A stretch of 64,000 nt of DNA, from positions 62,001 through 126,000 of the forward strand of contig NZ_QDIE01000003.1 in the NCBI RefSeq assembly GCF_003957255.1, written 5' to 3'. Source of the stretch: Actinotignum sanguinis (GTDB lineage: Bacteria > Actinomycetota > Actinomycetes > Actinomycetales > Actinomycetaceae). Shown piece after piece: positions 36,723 through 45,625 of the stretch (positions are counted from its first letter, which is position 1; each line of letters opens with the position of its first letter). The notes under the pieces were generated by a model, which saw nothing but the letters and a program-made list of their open reading frames with translations, searched no databases and was not told the origin of the DNA. Made by a program: the position numbers and the translations under genes.

Positions 36723-37688
36723 CTATTTCTGCGAGAGCGCGCTGACGATCGAGTCAACGTTGTACTTGAAAGCACCCAGGTAGGTGTTCGTGGGTGCTTC
36801 GGAGCTGAGGGTATCCGCGAAGAGTTCGTTATCGGAGACCTCCACGTGCCAGCCCTTTTCGCGCACCGCGTCCTGGAGGTGCTTAATAACTTCCGGATTC
36901 TTGAGGTTGTCCTGGAAGATCACCGGAACCTTGCGTTCGGCGATGAGGGAGGCAAGTTCGTTGAGTTCCACCGCGGACATTTCCGATTCGGAGGAAACGA
37001 AATCGGTGGCGTGAATTTCAATACCGAACGACGAGCCCAGGTAGTTGAAGGCGTCGTGCCCGGTGATGAGCACGCGGTTTTCCTTCGGAATCTTATCGAA
37101 CTTGGCCTTTGCTTCCTCGGCGGCCGCGGCGATCTTCTTGTTGTATTCTTCCGCGTTCGCCTTGTAGAGATCAGCGTTGGCGGCATCGATCTCACCGAGC
37201 TTGGCGGCGGTGGCCGTCACCACGTACTGCCAGTTCTCCGGGGAGTTCCACACGTGCGGGTCGTGGCCTTCGATCTTGCCGTCTTCTTCCCAGGGGAGGA
37301 GCTTATCTTCCGGGATGGCTTCCGCGGCCGCGATCTGGCGGTCGCCCAGCTTCTCCAGCTGGCCCATCATCTTGTGTTCCATATCGTGGGAGGTCCACAC
37401 CACAAGATCGGCCTTTTCAATGGCCTGGGTGTCCTGGGTGGTCAGTTCCTGGGTGTGAGGATCACCGCCGGGCTTGACCAGGGTGGTTACGTTAGCCTCG
37501 GGGGCGACATTGCGAATAACGTCCTCGAGGTAACCGGTTGTTGCCACCACCGACAGGCCCGCGGCCTTTGAGGAGTCGGTGGCGGTGGAGTCGGATGCGC
37601 CCTTGTTATCGGTAGCGCAGCCGGTCAGAGATGTGAGTGCCAAAGCCCCGGCTGCGGCAATCGCAGCCAACTTAACAGAATGTTTCAT
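36723..37688 (-). CDS. Metal-binding lipoprotein (TroA/ZnuA-like)
   Basis: 321 residues. A lipoprotein signal peptide ends in the lipobox LTSLTGC, anchoring it outside the membrane. Likely metal ligands are His in GGDPHTQEL, His in GHDPHVWNSPENW, His in ITGHDAFNYL and Asp in VIFQDNL, the His3-Asp set of TroA-type proteins that bind Zn or Mn; PsaA/MntC-type have Glu in third place. There is no His-rich loop as in many ZnuA proteins. ATG at 37688 with AGAAGGA is chosen over a TTG at 37703. First gene of the importer operon; I saw no clear DtxR/MntR or Zur box upstream. Confidence 0.92.
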   Translation of the reverse strand: MKHSVKLAAIAAAGALALTSLTGCATDNKGASDSTATDSSKAAGLSVVATTGYLEDVIRNVAPEANVTTLVKPGGDPHTQELTTQDTQAIEKADLVVWTSHDMEHKMMGQLEKLGDRQIAAAEAIPEDKLLPWEEDGKIEGHDPHVWNSPENWQYVVTATAAKLGEIDAANADLYKANAEEYNKKIAAAAEEAKAKFDKIPKENRVLITGHDAFNYLGSSFGIEIHATDFVSSESEMSAVELNELASLIAERKVPVIFQDNLKNPEVIKHLQDAVREKGWHVEVSDNELFADTLSSEAPTNTYLGAFKYNVDSIVSALSQK

Positions 37689-37978
37689 GGTGTCCTTCTT
37701 CAATCACGAAAGCATGTAAGGTATGGGTTTCTTTACTCGGGACTTGAATATGTTAACTGATGCACGCATAAAGCACTAGGGCGGATCTGCGAAACCCCGC
37801 GAAAAATCCGGAGAATCTCTGGGTGAATGGTAAATAAGAATAATTTCGTGCCAGGTGGCTGCGGTTATTGCGGGCCTACGTTCGGTGGTACGACGCCGCC
37901 GCTCCCGCGCCGCGCCCCACCTGTCCGCATGATGGACCGGGGCGGGGGCTCGATTCGGGGTGGGATAAGCTCACAGCT

Positions 37979-38041
37979 ATGCAGCAGGATCTCAAGGTAC
38001 AGGTCCGGGCCGGTGTGGCCTGGCGATGGTGGCGCGCCTAA
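37979..38041 (+). CDS. trpL: trp operon leader peptide
   Basis: A 20-residue ORF ending AWRWWRA: Trp codons at 38021, 38027 and 38030 just before the stop (TAA 38039-38041). This is the classic layout for Trp-responsive attenuation. TAAGCT (37966-37971) is seven bases before the ATG, so the leader mRNA is probably leaderless. Downstream inverted repeats and trpDCBA support the call. The spacer 37689-37978 upstream holds the metal-importer promoter region, one recurrent-motif copy at 37888, and no other gene. Confidence 0.75.
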   Translation: MQQDLKVQVRAGVAWRWWRA

Positions 38042-38048
38042 GAAGCGC

Positions 38049-38108
38049 GTCCCGCGGCGTACCAGCGCCGTCCCAACCACTTGAGAGGAGAATCCCGTGC
38101 AGCGGGAC
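38049..38108 (+). promoter_or_regulatory. Candidate trp attenuator/anti-attenuator region
   Basis: CGGCG-TACCAG-CGCCG (38055-38070) is a compact hairpin, and GTCCCGC (38049-38055) can pair with GCGGGAC (38102-38108), enclosing the ribosome site GAGAGGAG (38083-38090) of the next ORF. GGCGC inside the leader-peptide Trp region could compete for GCGCC at 38065-38069. There is no U-run, so control may act on translation rather than by intrinsic termination. The exact fold is inferred by eye. Confidence 0.45.
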
Positions 38109-38315
38109 CTACCGCATTTACCTGAGCACCATGTCCCCGATGCACTATCCACGCATCGCCTGGCTACCACCACATTTTCTACCTCCACCCACGCGCAGCT
38201 GCGCTGCCGCTGGTGGAAAGCCGCCCGGGGGCGATGGCACAGCCCGCTCAGCCTCGCAGTTCAGAAAAATGCAGTCCAAATAATCTTTCCACACGTACGG
38301 AGTTGTCATGATTAA
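38097..38315 (+). CDS. Second Trp-containing upstream ORF, coupled to trpD
   Basis: A 72-codon GTG-initiated ORF with an excellent ribosome site (GAGAGGAG, 6 bases away). It contains the cluster [10 protein letters not shown] (Trp39, Trp40, Trp47) and ends at 38313-38315, overlapping the trpD start at 38308. Its sequence is not recognised and is His/Arg-rich. It may be a second regulatory leader whose translation opens trpD, or a chance ORF. I rate the ribosome site and stop/start overlap as the best evidence. Confidence 0.45.
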   Translation: MQRDLPHLPEHHVPDALSTHRLATTTFSTSTHAQLRCRWWKAARGRWHSPLSLAVQKNAVQIIFPHVRSCHD

Positions 38316-39327
38316 AGAAGCCATTATTAAAGTTGTCTCCAAGCAGGATCTCACCTACGACGAGGCCTATACCGTTATGAATGAGATCATGGGCGGGGAG
38401 AGCACCCCCACCCAAACGGCAGCTTTCCTTGCCGCACTGTCCACGAAGAACGCCCGGGCGGAAACCACCGATGAGATTTCTGGCTGCGCCACCGCCATGC
38501 GTGAGCACGCCGACTACTTCGAGGTGCCTTTCCCCACCCTGGAAATCGTGGGCACCGGCGGGGATAACGCCCATTCCTTCAATATTTCGACGACGTCGAT
38601 GTTTGTGCTGGCCGCCGGGGGAGTGAAGGTCTCCAAGCACGGCAACCGCGCTGCTTCTTCGCTCTCGGGCACCGCGGACTGCCTGGAAGCCCTCGGGGTG
38701 AATATCAACCAGGATCCGGATACCTGCCGCCGCCTCCTCGATGAGGTGGGTATGTGCTTCATGTTCGCCCAGCTTTATCACAAGTCGATGAAGAACGTCG
38801 GGGCGATCCGCAAGGAACTGGGCTTTCGCACCGTCTTCAATATTCTCGGGCCGCTGACCAACCCGATCCACCCCGAGTACCAGGTCCTCGGGGTGTACGA
38901 CGAATACCTCGTCGAACCCCTCGCCCGCGTCCTCAACGATCTGGGCGTCCACCGCGGCCTCGTGGTTTACGGCCAGGATAAGCTCGATGAAATTTCCCTC
39001 TCCGCACCCACCACGGTCTGCGAAGTGCGCAACGGCGAATACCGCACCTTCGAAATGTCCCCGGATGTCTTTGGTTTCAACCGCGCCACCCCGGCCGATA
39101 TGCTCGGTGGCACCCCGGAAGAAAACGCCCAGATCACCCGCGATATCCTTTCCGGCAAGATCACCGGCCCCAAGCGCAACGTGGTTCAGCTCAACGCGGG
39201 TGCCGGCCTGTATATCGCCGGCAAGGCCCGTTCCATTGCCGCGGGCGTGGATATGGCCGGTGACCTCATTGACGACGGCAGCGCCTACCGCAAGATCGAC
39301 GAATTTGTGGAGGCCTCGCGTGCCTAA
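38308..39327 (+). CDS. trpD: Anthranilate phosphoribosyltransferase
   Basis: Transfers phosphoribose from PRPP to anthranilate. 339 residues with [14 protein letters not shown] (PRPP site), [21 protein letters not shown], and [16 protein letters not shown]-like [19 protein letters not shown] at 38308 has GGAG about 7 bases upstream. It is the first structural gene here: trpE, trpG and trpF are not in the window, so chorismate-to-anthranilate must be encoded elsewhere or anthranilate is imported; PriA commonly replaces TrpF in actinobacteria. Confidence 0.97.
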   Translation: MIKEAIIKVVSKQDLTYDEAYTVMNEIMGGESTPTQTAAFLAALSTKNARAETTDEISGCATAMREHADYFEVPFPTLEIVGTGGDNAHSFNISTTSMFVLAAGGVKVSKHGNRAASSLSGTADCLEALGVNINQDPDTCRRLLDEVGMCFMFAQLYHKSMKNVGAIRKELGFRTVFNILGPLTNPIHPEYQVLGVYDEYLVEPLARVLNDLGVHRGLVVYGQDKLDEISLSAPTTVCEVRNGEYRTFEMSPDVFGFNRATPADMLGGTPEENAQITRDILSGKITGPKRNVVQLNAGAGLYIAGKARSIAAGVDMAGDLIDDGSAYRKIDEFVEASRA

Positions 39328-40156
39328 TATTTTGGAGCAGATTGCCGCCGCCACCCGGGAACGGGTGGCCCGCGATAAAGAACAGACCCCCGCACCCCGC
39401 ATGCGCGAACTGGCCGCGGCGCTCGCGCCCGCAACCGGGAGCAACCCGGCGAACTTCCCCTTCGAAGCGGGCCTGCGCGGGCCCGGACTCGGCTTCATTT
39501 GCGAGGTGAAAAAAGCCTCGCCGTCGAAGGGCATTATTGCCGAAGATTTCCCCTACCTCGATATCGCCCGGTCCTACGAGGCGGCCGGGGCGGAGGCGAT
39601 GTCCGTGCTCACCGAACCACAGTGGTTCCTCGGCTCGGACCGCTACCTGGAGGAGATCGCGCGCACCGTGACTACGCCCTGCCTGCGCAAAGATTTCGTG
39701 GTGGATTCTTACCAGATCTACCAGGCGAAAGTGCTGGGCGCCAGCGCGGTGCTCCTCATCTGCTCCCTCCTGGATACCGCTACCCTGCGCGAGTATCTCG
39801 AACTGGCACATTCCCTCGGGCTTTCGGCCCTGGTGGAAACCCACGACGCCGCGGAAATTGACTCCGCACAGGCCGCCGGTGCCCGCATTATCGGTATCAA
39901 CAACCGCAACCTCAAAGATTTTTCGGTGGATCTGACCACGGCCGGTCAGCTGCGGGCCCGCATTGGCACTGACGCGCTCGTCGTTGCTGAATCAGGTGTG
40001 CGCGGAGCCGCGGATGTGGAAGCGCTCGCGGCCGGCGGCGCCGACGCGGTGCTCGTGGGGGAGGCCCTCATGCGCAGCACGGATAAAGTAGGTGTACTGG
40101 CCCAGTGGCGCCAGGCCGCGGCGCGCGTCGTCGCCCCCGGACAGGAGAAAGAGTAA
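39320..40156 (+). CDS. trpC: Indole-3-glycerol phosphate synthase
   Basis: Ring closure of CdRP to indole-3-glycerol phosphate. 278 residues; TIM barrel with catalytic segments [43 protein letters not shown] and VAESGV. GTG at 39320 overlaps the trpD stop by 8 bases with GGAGG six bases upstream, so the longer open frame that runs back through trpD is not real coding. Confidence 0.97.
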   Translation: MPNILEQIAAATRERVARDKEQTPAPRMRELAAALAPATGSNPANFPFEAGLRGPGLGFICEVKKASPSKGIIAEDFPYLDIARSYEAAGAEAMSVLTEPQWFLGSDRYLEEIARTVTTPCLRKDFVVDSYQIYQAKVLGASAVLLICSLLDTATLREYLELAHSLGLSALVETHDAAEIDSAQAAGARIIGINNRNLKDFSVDLTTAGQLRARIGTDALVVAESGVRGAADVEALAAGGADAVLVGEALMRSTDKVGVLAQWRQAAARVVAPGQEKE

Positions 40157-40158
40157 TC

Positions 40159-41391
40159 ATGAGCGAAGAACACACGTTGGGAAGTTCCGCGCCGGAAACC
40201 GGTACCTCCGAGCGCCCGGGCCGTTTCGGTATCCACGGCGGGCAGTTCATCCCCGAAACTCTCATGCCCGCCATCGAAGAACTCGATGCCGCCTACCGGC
40301 ACTACCGCGATGACCCGGAATTTAATGCCGAACTCACCGATCTCTTCAATAATTACGCGGGACGGCCCTCCCTCCTCTACTACGCGGAGCGGATGACGCG
40401 CGACCTCGGAGGAGCGAAGATCTACCTCAAACGCGAGGATCTCAACCATACCGGCGCCCACAAAATCAATAACGTGCTGGGTCAGGCGCTGCTCGCGAAG
40501 AAAATGGGGAAAACCCGCCTCATCGCGGAAACCGGGGCTGGCCAGCACGGGGTCGCTACCGCCACGGCCGCCGCGCTCTTCAATATGGAGTGCGTGGTGT
40601 TCATGGGCGAGGAAGATACTCGCCGCCAGGCCCTCAACGTCTATCGGATGCGGCTGCTGGGTGCGGATGTGGTGGCCGTCAAGTCCGGGACCGGCACTCT
40701 CAAGGATGCCGCCAGTGAGGCTTTCCGCGAATGGACGGGCCGGGTGAGCGATACCCACTACTGCCTCGGCTCGGTTATGGGCCCGCATCCCTTCCCCACG
40801 ATCGTGCGTGACTTCCAGGCGGTGATTTCCCGCGAGGCGCGCGCCCAGATTCTCCAGGCGGAAGGGCGCCTGCCCGATGCGGTCATCGCCTGCGTGGGCG
40901 GGGGCTCCAACGCGGCCGGTTCGTTCTATAACTTCGTAGGCGACGCGGGCGTGCGCCTCATCGGCGCGGAGGCGGCCGGGCGGGGCGTGGATACCCCGGA
41001 TACCGCCGCCACCATCGCCACCGGCACCGAAGGTATTTTCCACGGCATGAAATCGTATTTCTGCCAGGATGAATTCGGGCAGATCGCGCCGGTGTACTCC
41101 ATCTCGGCTGGCTTGGATTACCCGGGCATCGGCCCCGAGCACGCCTACTGGCACGATATCGGGCGCGCGGAATACGTTCCTGTCACCGACGCGGAAGCTG
41201 TGGACGCTTTCGAATACCTCTCGCGTACCGAGGGGATTATTCCCGCGATTGAATCGGCGCACGCTCTCGCCCACGCCATGAAAATCGCCCCGGAGATGCC
41301 GGGCAAGATCATTATCGTCACGCTCTCGGGCCGCGGTGATAAGGACGTCGCGGCCATCGCGCGCTACCGGGGAGAAGATATCCATGACTAA
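40159..41391 (+). CDS. trpB: Tryptophan synthase beta subunit
   Basis: PLP enzyme that joins indole and serine. 410 residues; PLP Lys in [29 protein letters not shown], and the phosphate-cup GGGSNAAG. It is the standard TrpB1 type that needs TrpA. ATG at 40159 follows AGGAGAAAGAG that overlaps the trpC stop. Its last 8 bases overlap trpA, as expected for a channelled complex made in equal amounts. Confidence 0.98.
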   Translation: MSEEHTLGSSAPETGTSERPGRFGIHGGQFIPETLMPAIEELDAAYRHYRDDPEFNAELTDLFNNYAGRPSLLYYAERMTRDLGGAKIYLKREDLNHTGAHKINNVLGQALLAKKMGKTRLIAETGAGQHGVATATAAALFNMECVVFMGEEDTRRQALNVYRMRLLGADVVAVKSGTGTLKDAASEAFREWTGRVSDTHYCLGSVMGPHPFPTIVRDFQAVISREARAQILQAEGRLPDAVIACVGGGSNAAGSFYNFVGDAGVRLIGAEAAGRGVDTPDTAATIATGTEGIFHGMKSYFCQDEFGQIAPVYSISAGLDYPGIGPEHAYWHDIGRAEYVPVTDAEAVDAFEYLSRTEGIIPAIESAHALAHAMKIAPEMPGKIIIVTLSGRGDKDVAAIARYRGEDIHD

Positions 41392-42181
41392 ACAGGTACC
41401 CATCGCCCGGGCTTTTTCCCGCGGCAAGGCTTTTATCCCGTTCTTTACCTGCGGGGATCCGGATCTAGGTACGACGGCGCAGATCATTCGCGCGGCCGGC
41501 CGGGCAGGTGCAGATCTCATTGAATTCGGCGTGCCCTTCTCCGACCCGACCGCCGAAGGCCCCGTCATCCAGGCATCCTCGGAGCGGGCGCTGCGCGGGG
41601 GAGCCACAACGGACGCGATTTTTGAGATGATCGCTGAGGTGCGCCCGGATCTGGAGTGCCCCTTCGTCATTATGACCTACGCCAATGTGGTCTTTTCCTA
41701 CGGCCCGGAGCGCTTCGCGCGCCGCTGTGCGGAGGTGGGGGTTTCCGGAGTGATTCTCCCCGATGTACCTTTCGAAGAGAAGGCCGAATTCGAAGCTCCG
41801 CTCGCGGCCCACAACGTGGATCTCATTTCGCTGATCGCGCCCACGTCCTCGGATCGGATCGAAGCTATTGCGCGGGCGGCGCGCGGTTTCCTCTACGTGG
41901 TTTCCTCTATGGGGGTGACGGGCATGCGCTCGAATATCACCACCGATGTGGGTGCCATCGTGGAGAAGATCCGTTCGGTTACCGATACCCCGTGCGCCAT
42001 CGGGTTCGGGATTTCTTCCCCGGAGCAGGCCGCGCGTATGGGCGCCCTCTCTGACGGCGTGATTGTGGGCTCGGCCCTGGTTTCCCGGATTCACGAACTG
42101 GCCGCCGCCGGAAAAAGCGCGAATAGCATCGCCGCGGATATTGCCGGGCGGGTGAGCGAACTCAAGGGCGCACTGCGGTAG
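41384..42181 (+). CDS. trpA: Tryptophan synthase alpha subunit
   Basis: Cleaves indole-3-glycerol phosphate and passes indole to TrpB. 265 residues; catalytic Glu in [20 protein letters not shown] and Asp in [11 protein letters not shown], phosphate loop [13 protein letters not shown] at 41384 overlaps the trpB stop by 8 bases. The coding sequence contains an exact GTACGACGGCGCAG motif at 41469. It ends the trp operon. Confidence 0.97.
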   Translation: MTKQVPIARAFSRGKAFIPFFTCGDPDLGTTAQIIRAAGRAGADLIEFGVPFSDPTAEGPVIQASSERALRGGATTDAIFEMIAEVRPDLECPFVIMTYANVVFSYGPERFARRCAEVGVSGVILPDVPFEEKAEFEAPLAAHNVDLISLIAPTSSDRIEAIARAARGFLYVVSSMGVTGMRSNITTDVGAIVEKIRSVTDTPCAIGFGISSPEQAARMGALSDGVIVGSALVSRIHELAAAGKSANSIAADIAGRVSELKGALR

Positions 42182-42207
42182 CGACGTGAAGGCGCGGTGA
42201 GCAACAC

Positions 42208-42232
42208 GCCGGGCCCTCTTCCGCGGCCCGGC
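42208..42232 (+). terminator. Hairpin after the trp operon
   Basis: GCCGGGCC / GGCCCGGC, 8-bp all-GC stem with a 9-base loop, 26 bases past the trpA stop. No U-tract follows, and the next gene starts 17 bases on, so read-through is possible. Confidence 0.5.
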
Positions 42233-42249
42233 CCGCTCCGCGCGTCACC

Positions 42250-43674
42250 ATGGAAGGGATGTTAACGTATTCGCGCCGCGTGGCGCTCGCTCTGGCTGTT
42301 ATTCAGCCCGTGGTTCTCACCTGGATCACGGTGGTGCTCATCTGCCTGCTCGGCTACACCCTCACTGCGGCCTCCCCGCTGCTCGGAGATGTGACCTGGC
42401 AGGGCGCTGCGCGCCTGGGCGGCTCCCTGTGGCTGCTCGCGCTCGGCTCACCCCTGGTGACCGCGGGTGGGCATATCGGCCTCATGCCGCTGTTCCTCAC
42501 CGCGCTCATCGCCTGGCTCACCGTGCGTTTCTTGCGCTCCATCGTGGTGGAAGACTGGTGGGATGTTCTTATCGCAACGCTGAGCGGAGCGGGAAGCACC
42601 GGGGTGATCTGCCTCTTCTCCCTCCCGCAATCCTCGTTGCTTCACGCCCTCGTGGGAGGGGCGGTGCTCGGTTTCCTGGCCAGCCAATGTGCCTGGCTGG
42701 AGCGGCCCGCCTGGCCCGGCGTAGCTATCCTCGAACGCGGCTGGCGGCTCATCGCACCGCTGGCCACGACCCTGGGTGCAGTGAGCATCCTCCTGGTTCT
42801 TAGCGCGCTGGCGCTCGGCTTCGGGCAGGTGCGGGCCCTGCACGCCGCCTACCTTACCGACCTCACCGGCACGATTCTCTTTACCCTCACCCAGCTGCTG
42901 TTCGCACCCGCGCTGGCGGTATGGGCGCTGGCCTACGTGACCGGCGCCGGTTTCACGGTGGGTAGCGGCGCCGTCTTTTCTGCCCTGGGCGGCAGTTTCG
43001 CACCCATCCCCGGCCTACCTATTTTCGGCCTATTGCCCGATCCGGCGCTGCGCCCCGCCTGGCTCCTCATCATTCCCGTCCTGACTGGTCTGACCTGGGG
43101 TGTTATCCGTTCGCTCCGCCCGCGTGACTGGGTGAGCGCCGGGGTGGGCGCCCTGGAGCTGCTGGTCATTGTGGCCCTGGCCGGGCAGGTTGCCACCGGC
43201 GGGATCGGTCCGGGCCGCATGCTCGAGGTGGGCACGGACGCCCCGCTGTTCACCGGGTGCGTGGCGCTCACCGTGCTGCTGCCCTTCGCCCTCGGCTACG
43301 GGGCGCGCGATTTCTGGACGTGGGTGCGCGGGTGCTGGGAGCGTTACCGGGTACGGCGCGCCCTGCGCCCTTCCGTTGCGAAGCAGAACGACGCCGCCGC
43401 ACAGCCTGAGGCAGCCACTCCCGCCGCCACCGTGCTACCTGCCGGCACCGTATCGCCGGAGCATGCCACGCCGGAGCATGTCGCGCCGGAGCGGGCCCTA
43501 TCGGAGCAAGCCAAACCGGAGGATGCCGAGGTACCGGGCGGGCAGAGCGCTCTTACCGCGGATGCCACCGCCACCGCATCCACCGCACCCACCGCCGTGA
43601 CCGCTGCGGAACCCGCACCTGCCCCGCCGGCTGCCGCTGACTGGGAAGAGCGTGGGAAAAGTGAGGAAAAATAA
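42250..43674 (+). CDS. DUF6350/PerM-like membrane protein
   Basis: 474 residues: about nine membrane helices in the first 370, including YVTGAGFTVGSGAVFSALG and IPGLPIFGLLP segments characteristic of the actinobacterial DUF6350 (PerM, linked to cell division in mycobacteria). A Pro/Ala/Glu-rich, low-complexity cytoplasmic tail of ~95 residues contains short imperfect repeats (SPEHATPEHVAPERALSEQ). Starts at 42250 or 42259 are both possible; GGAAGGG lies between them. Family name from recognition, function inferred. Confidence 0.8.
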   Translation: MEGMLTYSRRVALALAVIQPVVLTWITVVLICLLGYTLTAASPLLGDVTWQGAARLGGSLWLLALGSPLVTAGGHIGLMPLFLTALIAWLTVRFLRSIVVEDWWDVLIATLSGAGSTGVICLFSLPQSSLLHALVGGAVLGFLASQCAWLERPAWPGVAILERGWRLIAPLATTLGAVSILLVLSALALGFGQVRALHAAYLTDLTGTILFTLTQLLFAPALAVWALAYVTGAGFTVGSGAVFSALGGSFAPIPGLPIFGLLPDPALRPAWLLIIPVLTGLTWGVIRSLRPRDWVSAGVGALELLVIVALAGQVATGGIGPGRMLEVGTDAPLFTGCVALTVLLPFALGYGARDFWTWVRGCWERYRVRRALRPSVAKQNDAAAQPEAATPAATVLPAGTVSPEHATPEHVAPERALSEQAKPEDAEVPGGQSALTADATATASTAPTAVTAAEPAPAPPAAADWEERGKSEEK

Positions 43675-43741
43675 CAGGAGAGCTGGGCATAGAGTGAAAT
43701 AACGGCGCGCGGGTCCGCCCGAGCGGCCTAAAATTATACCT

Positions 43742-45145
43742 ATGCTTCAACCCAATACGCACGGGGCACTCCTGGCTGCTGGCCTGTGCTCGCTGGCTTT
43801 CCTGGCGCTGGGGGTGCGCACCATCCCGCGCACCCGCCGCCTGGCTACCGCGATTCCGGTGCTTGCCATGGTGATCTCAGCGGTATGCGGCGTCGTCGCT
43901 ATTGGGGTGGGGATGAACCTCAACTTGCAGTACGCGAGCACGTGGAGCGATGTCAAAACCATTTTCACAAAAAGTGGTGGCAAGGCATCCGTGACCGCGG
44001 TGACGAGCGAACTACCCAAATACGCCGGACAATCCGGTGAGATTCCCATGCCCGAAGGTAAAGAGTGGAAAGCCGATTTCACCCCCGCCGGGGGAGGGGT
44101 GGTGAGCACGGTCTTCCGCGGCCCCGAATCCGGCCTTGAACTGCCCGTATGGGTCTACCTACCCCCGGATTATTCCCCCGAACGCACCTACCGCGTGATC
44201 GTTATGATTCAGGGATTCCCCTCCCAGACGGAGAAAATCCCGGGCGTGCTGGATTTGGAACATACGATGCCGGCGAGCGCGCCGGATACTATCGTCGTCG
44301 TTCCCTCCCTCAATGTTGATAACCAACAGCCCGATTGCGTGGATCTATCGGGGCGGCCCGCGGTGGGCACGTGGGTGAACCGCGACGTCGTGCAGATGGT
44401 GCGCAAGAATTTCTCGGTTTCCGCGGATCGGCGCGATTGGGCCATTGCCGGGGCTTCCTACGGGGGCTGGTGCGCGCCGGTGCTCGGGCTGTACAACCCG
44501 CAGACTTTCGCCTCGGTGATCTCCTTTTCCGGATACAACGTGCCGGTTATTGGCCTGACTCAAGCTCCCGGCCTGCGTGAACAATTCACCGTTACCAATC
44601 TCATGAAAAAAGCGAGCTGGCCCCAGTCCATGTACTTCACCGGGACCCGGACCGATAACGACCCGGTGGAACTGGCGCGCGGCCTGGAGGAAGTCGATAA
44701 CCCGCGCCTGAAAACCACCGTGCACCTAGACCCCAACGGCGGGCACTCCTGGGACACCTGGAAAAAACAGCTCCCCGGGGCGCTGGACTGGTGGAATGGT
44801 GGCCAGACGGGCGGAACGAAAAGCGTGGTGGCCACCCGCGGGTGGATGACTCAAAAAACCACCGTTGCGGGAGCCTACCTGATTTTCGCGCTTTTGGCAG
44901 CCGGGAGTGTGGTGCGCGGGCGAAGCTTGGTGCGCCGCCGCCTCTACGTGCCCCGGCACGCCGCGCAGACCCGCCGCCATGCCCGCCCGCGCGGCAAAGG
45001 CCGCTACCGGATCCGGCGCTGGACCTGGGTGAGCTTGACGGTAGCCTGGGGGATCGTTGCCCTTCTCCTCACCGTCAATCTCAAAACACATACGGTTGAA
45101 GATATCCGCTTTATCGGCGCCTTCTTTCACCTCTTCACCATGTAG
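43742..45145 (+). CDS. Membrane-anchored alpha/beta-hydrolase esterase
   Basis: 467 residues with two N-terminal helices, an extracytoplasmic esterase-like domain (~130-350) and a C-terminal helix pair with an Arg-rich loop between. The nucleophile elbow is GASYGGW; the His is probably in NGGHSWDTW; PVWVYLPPDYSPERTYRVIVMIQG matches the putative-esterase/mycolyltransferase (FrmB-like) superfamily. A role in cell-surface ester chemistry is plausible but unproven. TAAAAT (43729-43734) is seven bases before the ATG, again suggesting a leaderless mRNA. Confidence 0.82.
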   Translation: MLQPNTHGALLAAGLCSLAFLALGVRTIPRTRRLATAIPVLAMVISAVCGVVAIGVGMNLNLQYASTWSDVKTIFTKSGGKASVTAVTSELPKYAGQSGEIPMPEGKEWKADFTPAGGGVVSTVFRGPESGLELPVWVYLPPDYSPERTYRVIVMIQGFPSQTEKIPGVLDLEHTMPASAPDTIVVVPSLNVDNQQPDCVDLSGRPAVGTWVNRDVVQMVRKNFSVSADRRDWAIAGASYGGWCAPVLGLYNPQTFASVISFSGYNVPVIGLTQAPGLREQFTVTNLMKKASWPQSMYFTGTRTDNDPVELARGLEEVDNPRLKTTVHLDPNGGHSWDTWKKQLPGALDWWNGGQTGGTKSVVATRGWMTQKTTVAGAYLIFALLAAGSVVRGRSLVRRRLYVPRHAAQTRRHARPRGKGRYRIRRWTWVSLTVAWGIVALLLTVNLKTHTVEDIRFIGAFFHLFTM

Positions 45146-45214
45146 CGGCCGCGCGGGCACGGATAACCGCGCGGGCCACGGATAGCCGCCCGGGCGCGGG
45201 ATATACTGGCTGAT

Positions 45215-45484
45215 GTGAATGCGCATTTTTCTCACCCGGTGGTCTACTGGGCCTGCGCGGCCTGGATCGGCATCGTTATTGCCCTGGCCTTCCTCGCTGA
45301 CCCGCGCGTGGCGATCCTCGCGCTCGCGGGCAGCTTCGTGGTTCTCGCGGTGGCGCGCCTGACCCTACCCACCGGCTACGTTCCCTCGGTGCGCTCGCGC
45401 ATCACGGACGCCGCCACCCTCCTCATCTTCGCCGCAGCCCTCTTTTTCCTCGCGCGTTTCGCCCTCACACCCCCCGTTATTTAA
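45215..45484 (+). CDS. Small membrane protein, DUF3017-like
   Basis: 89 residues with three hydrophobic segments and the inter-helix LPTGYVPSVRSRITDAATL, which fits actinobacterial DUF3017. The GTG start (45215) lies seven bases after a perfect TATACT (45202-45207), one of the clearest leaderless-type starts in the window. The function of the family is unknown. Confidence 0.75.
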   Translation: MNAHFSHPVVYWACAAWIGIVIALAFLADPRVAILALAGSFVVLAVARLTLPTGYVPSVRSRITDAATLLIFAAALFFLARFALTPPVI

Positions 45485-45486
45485 GA

Positions 45487-45539
45487 ACGACGCCGCAGCG
45501 CCCCGGCACGCCACCACGCAGGCACGGTGGCGGCGTCGT
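45487..45539. repeat. Long-range inverted repeat from two motif copies
   Basis: ACGACGCCGC (45487-45496) and GCGGCGTCGT (45530-45539) are perfect 10-bp arms; GCCACC/GGTGGC lies inside. Each arm is part of the recurrent G[AT]ACGACGCCGC motif in opposite orientations. It is placed directly after the DUF3017-like stop and may act as a terminator. Confidence 0.6.
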
Positions 45540-45625
45540 ACCAGCATGCTGCCCGCGTGTTCGCTTGCCGCTTGTTTCTGAGACGCGGTGGGGTAGCTCG
45601 GCGCGGCCTCGTCCATACTGGTGTG

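Noticed and set aside
37881-37905. T-box-like GGTGGTACGACGCCG upstream of trp
   Set aside because: It looks superficially like the T-box GGTGGTACCGCG but lacks the match and a specifier stem; it is instead a copy of the recurrent intergenic motif.
37827-38084. 85-codon frame in the trp upstream region
   Set aside because: No ribosome site, Arg/Gly/Pro-rich, and it overlaps the better-supported trpL leader in another frame.
38248-39534. 428-codon minus-strand frame over trpD
   Set aside because: Shadow of trpD; composition typical of antisense translation.
39946-41670. 574-codon minus-strand frame over trpC-trpB-trpA
   Set aside because: Antisense shadow of three unmistakable trp genes.
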